Assembly: GCA_964614375.1 (NCBI GenBank)
Contig: CAZTLI010000022.1
Span: 1-24,067 of the forward strand
From: CAZTLI01 sp964614375
GTDB lineage: Bacteria; Chloroflexota; Anaerolineae; Aggregatilineales; Phototrophicaceae
Reading direction: 5' to 3'
DNA: 24,067 bases
Part shown: piece after piece, positions 13,805 to 21,336 of the stretch
Position numbering within the stretch: the stretch's first letter is position 1
Layout: every line of letters begins with the position of its first letter
Made by a program: the position numbers and the translations under genes
Notes under the pieces: generated by a model
Seen by the model: the letters and a program-made list of their open reading frames with translations, nothing else
The model's database searches: none
What the model was told of the DNA's origin: nothing

Positions 13805-16729
13805 ATGTCAGATCAACACGACACCCAACCACAGATTCCTATCCAACAGCAGCCATCCGGTGGTGGTTGCGGGTGCTGGGTAGGCGCGCTCGTGACGTTA
13901 GTCATTGTGGCGCTGCTGGTTGGTGCAGGCTTATTCCTGCCGCCATTTAACCTCTATGACCGCATCTTTGGCGAAGCATTCGTCACACTGGCGAATCCGG
14001 GCGAAGGTGCAGTCGTCAGTGACGACAGTATGCGCCTCTCGATTAGCGAACCTGCGCCCGGTGGTGATTTTGGCGTACAACTGTCTTCTGTTTCGCTGGC
14101 AGATTTCGAGGCGGGCGCGCAAGCTGCGGGTACAACCCTGGTGAATGCCCGATCTGCCGTGCCGCCCTTTCTGGCGGTACAAAGCGCCGTCTATGAGATT
14201 GATACGCGCGGGACAGCGCCCAACACCGTGATTATCCGCGTCACCATTCCGCAAGAGGTCACCAGCCCGGATGTGTTGGATATGTATGGCTGGTTTACAG
14301 ATGCGGGCACATGGCGCTTTATCCCGGCACAGGTCATTGGCAATCAACTGGTCGCAACCACCGAGAACATCCCCGACGCAGTAGGGATTTTCCAGGCCGC
14401 GCCACTCGACCCGGTGGTACTGGTCTCTGTCGATGTCTCGCAAACATTGACGAGCGATGTGGCAAATCTGGCAACGATTGTCGCGCCCGCCGGATTGCAG
14501 CCGACGCTACAAGGCACAATTACGGGCAGTCTGGCGCCCGGTTTTGATTTGAATGCGGGTTATCGCGTGATGCCCGTCATCCGCAATTTTGCCGACCCGC
14601 GCGCCCTTGATGTCGATACCATCGTCGCCATTCTCAGCAATCGCGAAGCACGCAGCAACCATGCACAACAGGTACAGGCGGTGGCGCTCGGCGGCAACTT
14701 CGACGGCATCGTCATTGACTATCGCGGCCTGCCCGCCGATCAACGTGATAATTTCAGCGCATTCATACAGGAATTGGGCACAGGCTTACGGGAATCAGGG
14801 TTACGCCTCGCTGTCGTCGTCCCATCAGCAGAGATTGTGCCCTCGCCCGATGGTGGCGGCGGCGTGTGGGATACAGGCGCCTATGATTGGCGCGTCATCG
14901 GTCAATATGCCACCTATCTACAGGTCAATCTCGGTATCAATCCACAGCTTTATGAACCCGGCGAAGACCGTCCTATCGAAGCCATGCTGCGCTGGGCGAT
15001 TCGTGAAGTCAACCGCTATCAGATTCTCATTGCAACAACGGCGCTCTCCGTCCGGGAAGTCGGTGGCGATTTCACGCGCATCGGCTTTAATGAAGCCCTT
15101 TCCGGCGTGGGCGATGTCAGCATTGTTGCTGAAGAAGTCAGCGATGCGGGAATCATCCTACCCGGTTCAGTTATCACCGCTAGCCTCGATGGGATGAGTG
15201 CGATTTCGGGTATCAACACCTTGATTGACACACCCTATATCGAATACCAAAGCGACAATGGCGATACTATTTCGCGCGTCTGGTTAACGACGGGTGATGC
15301 ACTTCGTTTCCGTATGGATCGTACTGTGAATTTTGCGCTGGGCGGAGTCGGATTTACTGATTTGCTGAATGCTGGAGTCGCGGAAGATGTATTAGACGCT
15401 ATCCAGAGCTACAAAACGCAAATTCCCAACGCGCCTGTCACGGTTGAATTCGCCTTACGCTGGCGGATAGAGGGCGCAAATGGAGTCATTGATGAGGTCA
15501 CTACCGGACTCAATGAAGACCTCGTATTGACTGTACAAGCGCCCGACGGCAACTATGCCATTAACGTCGATATTGTCGGTTTGCGAGTACCTGTTGCACG
15601 GAGTGGCGCGCCTGTCGCCGTCTTCGCGCCCACTAACACACCAACCCCTATTCCAACCAGCACGCCCACTCCTTTGCCCACAGTCACACCCACACCGGGT
15701 GAAATCATACTCACCGCTGCTCCCACAGAAGGGCAAGGAGGGCCATCAGTAGGGCCTGCGGGGGTCGTTCCGCCTAATCGAGGTAGCATCGCTGTCGGCG
15801 GCAATTTTGAATATGGCGGGCACGTCACCAGCACAAATAGTACGCGCGCAGTCAATGCGATGCGTTCTGCGGGCATGACGTGGATGAAAGTCCAGATTCG
15901 CTACTTTCCCGGTCTCAGTCCCGGCTCGGTGTCCGATGTGATTGCCGCTGCCCATGCCAATGGTTTTCGTATTTTACTTGGGGTGGTCGGTAATGCCAGC
16001 GATTTAGAAGCGGGTGGAGCGGGTTATGTGCGCGATTTTGCCAACTTCCTCGGCGGTGTGGCTGCATTAGGGCCTGATGCGATTGAAGTCTGGAACGAAC
16101 CCAACATTGACCGTGAATGGCCTCGCAATCAAATTAGCGCCGCTGCTTATACTGACCTGCTGCGCCAATCGTATCAGGCGATTAAAGCCGCCAACAGCAG
16201 TGTCATGGTCATCAGCGCCGCGCCTGCGCCAACAGGTGCAGAAGCCGCCTTCCCCGGTCAGGTCGTCAATGACTATCGCTTCGTCGAGGAAATGGTCGCT
16301 GCTGGCGCATTGCAGTGGATGGACTGCGTAGGCGCGCATTATAACGAGGGGGTCGTGAGTCCAAGCGCACGCAGCGGCGACCCGCGTGACAACTATTACA
16401 CACGCTACTTCTTCGGCATGTTAAATAACTACTGGAATCTCACCGGCGGGCAGCGCCCCATCTGCTTCACCGAGCTTGGCTATGTCTCGACAGATGGCTA
16501 TGGCGCGCTGCCAGCAGGTTTTAATGGCGGGCAATCCGTCACACTGCAACAACACGCGGCCTATCTAGCGGAGGCCATCAGTCTCGCGTCACAAAGTGGA
16601 CGTGTGCGACTGGTCATCGTTTGGAATGTCGATTTCACGGAATTTAGTTCCGACCCGCAGGCTGGTTACGCCATTATCCGGCGTGACGGCACTTGTCCAG
16701 CGTGTAGTGCTATCGCTGGCGCGCGTTAA
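13805..16729 (+). CDS. Membrane-anchored GH18-like barrel fused to a clan GH-A-like glycosidase (paralogue 2)
   Basis: A 974-residue protein. A short cytoplasmic tail with CGC (22-24), one membrane helix (25-47) and then an extracytoplasmic region in two halves. The first (about 200-600) resembles a GH18/YaaH-type barrel: FDGIVIDYRGLP (299-310) matches the DGxDxDxE motif, but the middle Asp is Val303 and the catalytic Glu is Arg307. RVWLTTGDALRFRMD and FALGGVGF (491-517) match the end of that fold. This domain is therefore expected to bind rather than cut glycan. A TPTP linker (608-632) leads to a GH-A-like domain (665-974) nearly collinear with paralogue 1, with E765 (WNEPNIDREW) and E890 (CFTELGY) intact and a CPACSAIAGAR tail. 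An ACGGAGAGA ribosome site precedes the ATG; this is the first gene of the run up to 21184. Confidence 0.88.
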   Translation: MSDQHDTQPQIPIQQQPSGGGCGCWVGALVTLVIVALLVGAGLFLPPFNLYDRIFGEAFVTLANPGEGAVVSDDSMRLSISEPAPGGDFGVQLSSVSLADFEAGAQAAGTTLVNARSAVPPFLAVQSAVYEIDTRGTAPNTVIIRVTIPQEVTSPDVLDMYGWFTDAGTWRFIPAQVIGNQLVATTENIPDAVGIFQAAPLDPVVLVSVDVSQTLTSDVANLATIVAPAGLQPTLQGTITGSLAPGFDLNAGYRVMPVIRNFADPRALDVDTIVAILSNREARSNHAQQVQAVALGGNFDGIVIDYRGLPADQRDNFSAFIQELGTGLRESGLRLAVVVPSAEIVPSPDGGGGVWDTGAYDWRVIGQYATYLQVNLGINPQLYEPGEDRPIEAMLRWAIREVNRYQILIATTALSVREVGGDFTRIGFNEALSGVGDVSIVAEEVSDAGIILPGSVITASLDGMSAISGINTLIDTPYIEYQSDNGDTISRVWLTTGDALRFRMDRTVNFALGGVGFTDLLNAGVAEDVLDAIQSYKTQIPNAPVTVEFALRWRIEGANGVIDEVTTGLNEDLVLTVQAPDGNYAINVDIVGLRVPVARSGAPVAVFAPTNTPTPIPTSTPTPLPTVTPTPGEIILTAAPTEGQGGPSVGPAGVVPPNRGSIAVGGNFEYGGHVTSTNSTRAVNAMRSAGMTWMKVQIRYFPGLSPGSVSDVIAAAHANGFRILLGVVGNASDLEAGGAGYVRDFANFLGGVAALGPDAIEVWNEPNIDREWPRNQISAAAYTDLLRQSYQAIKAANSSVMVISAAPAPTGAEAAFPGQVVNDYRFVEEMVAAGALQWMDCVGAHYNEGVVSPSARSGDPRDNYYTRYFFGMLNNYWNLTGGQRPICFTELGYVSTDGYGALPAGFNGGQSVTLQQHAAYLAEAISLASQSGRVRLVIVWNVDFTEFSSDPQAGYAIIRRDGTCPACSAIAGAR
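15628..15702 (+). repeat. Thr/Pro linker-coding repeat
   Basis: A low-complexity run of ACN CCN codons encodes TNTPTPIPTSTPTPLPTVTP-type sequence between the two barrels of paralogue 2. A similar linker is encoded at about 16955-17090 in paralogue 3. Such linkers separate the membrane anchor or a domain from the glycosidase domain. Confidence 0.7.
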
Positions 16730-16749
16730 CACAGGAGGGAATGGGATTT

Positions 16750-18186
16750 ATGGCAACACGTACCACACAACGCAGGCAGCTACGCGGTTTTGTCATCGTC
16801 TGGATGGTCATCACCTTCATGATGGGACTGGCGACCTTCCTCGCGATTTATTTCACCTATGGCGGGACACTCGATCCGAGCACAGCGCCGCTAGCCCAAA
16901 ATGTGGATGTCTCTGGCAGTGATAGCAGCAGCGTCCCGGTGGTTGTGCTGGCGAGTCCATCACCGCAGCCCACGCTAGCGCCGACGATTACCCCTACAGA
17001 CGAAGCCGCTGTCGTCGTCCAGGCCGCGCCGACAACCGAACCGACGACACCGACGCCAACCGAAGTCCCACCCACCCCCCTGCCTGTCGATAATACCGCT
17101 TTTCAGGTAGGCATTCAGGTGCAGGAAGTGCCGGATTTCAACCGCGAGCAGCAAGACGGGTATTATCGCTCTGTCGCCGAAGACCTGGGATTGACCTGGA
17201 TTAAACAACAGGTGCGCTGGGAGATATTAGAACCGGTTCAGGGTGAAATCAATTGGACGATGCTGGATACGGTCATTCCGTCAGCCAGCAGCTTCGGCCT
17301 GAACGTGATGATTTCCGTCGTCACCGCGCCAGAGTGGGCACGCGAACCGGGTGTGAATACAGCTCAACATGGCCCGCCTGCTGACCCGCAGGATTTTGCC
17401 GACTTTGTGGGCGCAATCCTCCGCCGTTATCCGGGACAGATTCACGCAGTCGAAGTCTGGAACGAACAAAATCTTGACCGCGAATGGACATCGGTCAATG
17501 GTGTGCGTGCATCCGATTATGTCAATCTGCTGCGTGTGACACACGACACGATCCGCGCCATCGACCCCGGCATCATCATCATCAGTGGTGCGCTGTCGCC
17601 GACGGGCTTTTTTGGTGGATGCACGCAACAGGGCTGCGACGATCAGCCCTATATGGAAGCGATGCTGACTGCGGGTGTGATGAATTATGCAGACTGTATC
17701 GGCGCGCATCACAATGGCTATAATGTCGGGCCAAATGTGCCGTTTGATGCGGTACCTAATGACCCCAGCGCCCGATTCCGCGGCCCCTTCGATAGCCCAC
17801 ATCCAAGCTGGACATTCCGCAGCACCCTGCAAGGGTATGCTTCGCGAATCGCCAGCGCAGGGGGTAGCACACCGCTGTGCATCACCGAGTTCGGTTGGGC
17901 GTCGGCAGAAGGCTTGGATGGCGTGCCAGCAGGCTTTGAATTTGCCTCCGATAACACATTGGACGAGCAGGCCGAATGGATACCTGAAGCACTGGACGTC
18001 ATGGAAGACTGGGGTAATGTGTGGTTGGCCTTCATCTGGAACTTCAATTATGGCCCACAGGCGGGTTGGGACCCATTAAACGACAATGTGCCCTATTCTA
18101 TCATCGGCCCTGACTTTGTATTCCGCCCGGCCTATGACGCCATCCGCGAATGGCAGCAAGATTATCTGGAGCGCACTGAATCCTGA
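16750..18186 (+). CDS. Membrane-anchored clan GH-A-like glycosidase (paralogue 3)
   Basis: A 478-residue type II membrane protein: cytoplasmic basic tail, one membrane helix (13-36), a long Ser/Thr/Pro linker (60-115) and a glycosidase domain (116-478). The acid/base is E239 in AVEVWNEQNLDREW and the nucleophile is E380 in LCITEFGWASAEG. It starts with the segment WEILEPVQGEINWTMLD, typical of GH39/GH5-like barrels, and keeps the FFGGCTQQGCDD cysteine insertion of paralogue 1. It ends without the CxxC tail. An AGGAGG site at 16733-16738 fits the ATG at 16750 (11 bases); another ATG at 16741 is only two bases away and less likely. It follows paralogue 2 by 20 bp, and its stop overlaps the next start (TGATG), so it is part of one operon. 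Confidence 0.88.
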   Translation: MATRTTQRRQLRGFVIVWMVITFMMGLATFLAIYFTYGGTLDPSTAPLAQNVDVSGSDSSSVPVVVLASPSPQPTLAPTITPTDEAAVVVQAAPTTEPTTPTPTEVPPTPLPVDNTAFQVGIQVQEVPDFNREQQDGYYRSVAEDLGLTWIKQQVRWEILEPVQGEINWTMLDTVIPSASSFGLNVMISVVTAPEWAREPGVNTAQHGPPADPQDFADFVGAILRRYPGQIHAVEVWNEQNLDREWTSVNGVRASDYVNLLRVTHDTIRAIDPGIIIISGALSPTGFFGGCTQQGCDDQPYMEAMLTAGVMNYADCIGAHHNGYNVGPNVPFDAVPNDPSARFRGPFDSPHPSWTFRSTLQGYASRIASAGGSTPLCITEFGWASAEGLDGVPAGFEFASDNTLDEQAEWIPEALDVMEDWGNVWLAFIWNFNYGPQAGWDPLNDNVPYSIIGPDFVFRPAYDAIREWQQDYLERTES

Positions 18187-19418
18187 TGCAGCGATTGAAG
18201 CAGCGCAGAGTCATCATCGGCATCGGTTTGGTGGTGGTGGCTCTGCTCATCACCGCAACGGTGATTTTGACTCAACCTGAACCCGACCCATTCATGGGTG
18301 ACGCAATCGTTGACCCGCCATTCACATCCCTCACCTATGGAATGCAAGCCTTTCTCTGGTGGGATGGCGGTGAAATCGGCCTGCATCTGGATTGGATTCA
18401 CCGCATGAACTTCAGCCATGTCAAGCAGGTGTTTGCATGGCAGGATATGGAGACGGCCCGCGGCGAATGGATATTCGTCAACGCAGACCGGATTGTTGAT
18501 GAAGTTGAGCAGCGTGGAATGTACCTCGTGGTGCGCTTGAGTGATGTGCCGGACTGGGCACACCCACAGGCGCTAGCGGCAACGGACGAACCATTCATAG
18601 ACGCGCCACCCGACGACCTCTCCGATTGGGGCAATTTTTGCAGCACGATTGCCACACGTTATCGTGGGCGCATTGCCGCCTATCAAATCTGGAACGAACC
18701 CAATCTCACCCGCGAATGGGGCAATCAACCACCCAATGCCGCAGAATATGTCGAGCTGCTGCGGGTATGCAGTGAAGCGATCCGGGCTGCTGACCCCGAC
18801 GCCATCCTTATTTCCGCCGGGTTATCGCCAACAGGTCGCCACGATGATGTCGCCCACCGTGATGATATGTATCTACAAGCGATGTATAACGCCGGATTCC
18901 AGCAGTACATCGACGTGGTCGGGATTCATGCGCCCGGTTTCGCCGCGCCCGAATATGGCCCCGATGACGCTGAACGTGATGGAAATGGGCGGTGGGCGAC
19001 CTTCCGCCGCGTAGAAGATATGCGAAAAATCATGATTCTCAATGGCGACGCCGGACGACAAATCGCGATCCTCGAAACCGGCTGGACGACGGACATTGGC
19101 GGTGTTAATCCAGATTATGCGTGGTTCGCTGTCGATGAAGACACGCAGGCTGAATACTTCGTCCGTGCCTATCAATATGCAGCGGAACACTGGCGTCCCT
19201 GGGTTGGATTGATGTCGGGCATTTACATTGCGCGTCCGACCTGGAATGAGCAAGACGAAGAATATTGGTGGGCGATTACCACGCCCGATAACCGTGTGCG
19301 TCCCGCGTATGTCGCCCTGGCGAACATGCCTAAGTATTGCGGTGATCGTGTGATTCCTGAACGTGATCCATCGAGTGCGGAGGCTGTGGGTCTTGTCCCC
19401 CCAAATCCGTGCGATTAG
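18186..19418 (+). CDS. Membrane-anchored clan GH-A-like glycosidase (paralogue 4)
   Basis: A 410-residue protein with a basic tail, one membrane helix (8-29) and a compact glycosidase domain with almost no linker. Catalytic residues are intact: E171 in YQIWNEPNLTREW (acid/base) and E297 in AILETGWT (nucleophile). It starts like paralogue 3 (AWQDMETARGEWIFVNADRI) but lacks the cysteine insertion, has ILISAGLSPTG where the others have VISGAL-type sequence, and is the most divergent of the four. Its ATG overlaps the stop of paralogue 3 by one base, so translation is probably coupled. Its end overlaps the start of the CopD-like gene. It could act on the same surface polymer as its neighbours; the substrate is unknown. 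Confidence 0.87.
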   Translation: MQRLKQRRVIIGIGLVVVALLITATVILTQPEPDPFMGDAIVDPPFTSLTYGMQAFLWWDGGEIGLHLDWIHRMNFSHVKQVFAWQDMETARGEWIFVNADRIVDEVEQRGMYLVVRLSDVPDWAHPQALAATDEPFIDAPPDDLSDWGNFCSTIATRYRGRIAAYQIWNEPNLTREWGNQPPNAAEYVELLRVCSEAIRAADPDAILISAGLSPTGRHDDVAHRDDMYLQAMYNAGFQQYIDVVGIHAPGFAAPEYGPDDAERDGNGRWATFRRVEDMRKIMILNGDAGRQIAILETGWTTDIGGVNPDYAWFAVDEDTQAEYFVRAYQYAAEHWRPWVGLMSGIYIARPTWNEQDEEYWWAITTPDNRVRPAYVALANMPKYCGDRVIPERDPSSAEAVGLVPPNPCD

Positions 19419-19899
19419 CCTGTTTTTCCATATCGTCGCCACGATTATCTGGATTGGCGGCCTCGTCCTGACTGTCATTATGGTCTGGCCTGAAGTGAAT
19501 CGCGCCTTGAAAGAAAGCCCCGCGCTGCACACCGTATTGACGCGCCTCCGCAAACGTTTCGCGCCACTATCCAACCTCAGTCTGGCGGTTTTGCTGGTGA
19601 CGGGCTTGTTCCAGATGACGGCAGACCCCAATTACAACGGCTTCCTCAATTTCGACAACGATTGGAGCAAGATTATCCTCGCCAAGCATTTGTTACTGGT
19701 TGGTATGGTCGTGTCCGGCGTACTGCTGCAATATGGCGTCGCACCCGCATTAGAACGTGCCAGTCTCCTGGCAGAACGCGGCAAAGGCAACCCCGATGAA
19801 TGGTCAAGACTGCGCCGTCGTGAAGTGCGTCTGACGTGGTTTAATGTCATTTTGGGTATCATCGTCATCGCTCTGAGCACATGGGCGACCTCGCTATAG
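19393..19899 (+). CDS. CopD-like integral membrane protein
   Basis: A 168-residue membrane protein with four predicted helices: AISLFFHIVATIIWIGGLVL, the segment around LSLAVLLVTGLFQM, HLLLVGMVVSGVLLQYGV, and VILGIIVIALSTWATSL. The layout and the His in the first helix (FFHIVATIIWIGG) resemble the copper-resistance CopD domain and related small four-helix proteins. The start is uncertain. A GGAGG site at 19379-19383 fits a TTG at 19393 (9-base spacing), used here, giving a 26-base overlap with the glycosidase gene; a GTG at 19363 is an alternative. Its presence inside a glycosidase/SGNH run is unexplained, and a role in metal handling is only inferred from the family. Confidence 0.75.
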   Translation: MSPQIRAISLFFHIVATIIWIGGLVLTVIMVWPEVNRALKESPALHTVLTRLRKRFAPLSNLSLAVLLVTGLFQMTADPNYNGFLNFDNDWSKIILAKHLLLVGMVVSGVLLQYGVAPALERASLLAERGKGNPDEWSRLRRREVRLTWFNVILGIIVIALSTWATSL

Positions 19900-19918
19900 A
19901 ATTATCACAATTCGCACG

Positions 19919-21184
19919 ATGGATTCCCCCACTCCGCCGCCACCACACGTCCGATTCAGGCAGCCGCATCTGGCAGTGCGTATCACCGGTATCACACTCA
20001 TCGTTTGTGGACTTGTCATCAGCCTATTGAGTATCGGTTCAAATGGCATACACGCACTCATTACATTCGCAGGGATATGGGTGCTTGTCGTGGGCTATGC
20101 GACACCGTATTCACGCTTGATTGCCGCGTTCCTGTGGTTAATCGCCCCTATCGGACTCGAATTAACTTTGCTGACATTTAGCTATGCGCCCGATTATTCC
20201 GGGAATCGGCAGCAGGATATGAGCGCGGCGTTCGCGCAACAGGCATGGTGGATATGCGATGCAGTCGCGTGCCACTTCAACCCGGCAGAACGCCATTCTC
20301 ACTGTGATGATGAAGCGGCACTCGGTGTGAATTACCTGCGAAGATTATGTATATTCAACCGTGATGGATTTCATGATACTGATGAATTCGTCCCACCTGA
20401 CACTGAAACCAACCGTATCCTCATTCTCGGCGATTCATTCACATGGGGCGCATCGGCAGACATCGGGCAAGCCTGGGTTGAACAACTGGAAGCGGACGAT
20501 CCCGACTCGCTCATCTGGAACACGGGCATCCCCTCAACCGGCACACGACAGGCATTAAGCGTATTAACGCACTATTTACCCATTATGCAACCCAATCTGG
20601 TCATTTTGGGCTTTTATCCGGGAAACGATTTTACGGATAATCTGTATCCACTTGACACATTTACGGTCATCAACAACGAACTCACGCGCCAGTATCTTCT
20701 GGATGCCGACTTCGCGCCGGTGCGATTGACTGCTGATGAAGCCTTCTTCCTATCGCGCCACGAAGTCGCCCCACCAACCCGAATTGACGATTTTCGTTAT
20801 TTCTTACAAAGTACACGAGTTGGCACACTCGCCAGCAGACTGCTTAACAGGGTACAATGGCGGGCGCAAGCCGAATGGGAACATGCCGTTGCCTTAACCT
20901 ATGATTTACTCGTGCAACTGCGTGATACGGCGCAAATCGGGGGGACGCAGCTGCTGGTGGTACTCATCCCTGACCGCGATGACCTGACCAGCACCACAGA
21001 CGCCTATAACACAGCAATAGCAATTCTGGATGAATTGGGAATACCCTACATAGACCCGCGCGCTGCCCTGACAATGGGTGATTATGCGCCTCTACCCGAT
21101 AATCACTGGAATAATCAGGGGCATGGTACAATTGCCGGACTGGTCTCTGCATCTATGCAATCTCTCAACAGGTCGCCGGAATGA
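19919..21184 (+). CDS. Membrane-anchored SGNH/GDSL hydrolase or O-acyltransferase
   Basis: A 421-residue protein with a Pro-rich N-terminus, about three membrane helices (20-87) and an extracytoplasmic SGNH domain. Block I is ILGDSFTWG with Ser173, block III is GFYPGNDF with N236, and block V is LPDNHWNNQGH with D394 and H396. The DxHW form is like the SGNH domains of alginate acetyltransferases (AlgX/AlgJ) and related polysaccharide O-acetylation proteins, so ester transfer or removal on a surface glycan is a reasonable guess. All catalytic residues are present. It follows the CopD-like gene by 19 bp without a clear ribosome site. It is the second SGNH protein in the window; the one at 4271-5473 has a GGST block I and a single membrane helix. 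Confidence 0.87.
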   Translation: MDSPTPPPPHVRFRQPHLAVRITGITLIVCGLVISLLSIGSNGIHALITFAGIWVLVVGYATPYSRLIAAFLWLIAPIGLELTLLTFSYAPDYSGNRQQDMSAAFAQQAWWICDAVACHFNPAERHSHCDDEAALGVNYLRRLCIFNRDGFHDTDEFVPPDTETNRILILGDSFTWGASADIGQAWVEQLEADDPDSLIWNTGIPSTGTRQALSVLTHYLPIMQPNLVILGFYPGNDFTDNLYPLDTFTVINNELTRQYLLDADFAPVRLTADEAFFLSRHEVAPPTRIDDFRYFLQSTRVGTLASRLLNRVQWRAQAEWEHAVALTYDLLVQLRDTAQIGGTQLLVVLIPDRDDLTSTTDAYNTAIAILDELGIPYIDPRAALTMGDYAPLPDNHWNNQGHGTIAGLVSASMQSLNRSPE

Positions 21185-21336
21185 ATGGAGAGGAAAAATC
21201 GCTTAAGGCGTGTGTTGCAGGTCAAAATGGAACTAAAAATGTTTGTGTCGATTCTTAAACTCTTAAAAATACAGTGTTGCTACCACAGGCCGAACACACT
21301 ACATTTAAAGCGACATGACAGAAAGGTATCGCACTG
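21185..21336. other. Intergenic region before the GT-C glycosyltransferase gene
   Basis: The 152-bp gap is AT-rich in its middle and contains TAAAAAT-type boxes, but no pair of hexamers with good spacing. No hairpin with a T-run was seen. A separate promoter for the next gene is possible but not shown. Confidence 0.4.

Noticed and set aside
15628..15702. A short-repeat array, considered as a CRISPR or minisatellite
   Set aside because: The repeats are irregular and explained by a Thr/Pro protein linker; there are no uniform spacers.
18873..19631. A 252-codon minus-strand frame opposite paralogue 4 and the CopD-like gene
   Set aside because: It spans two sense genes with clear motifs and reads as a low-complexity Arg/Ile/Thr-rich shadow.
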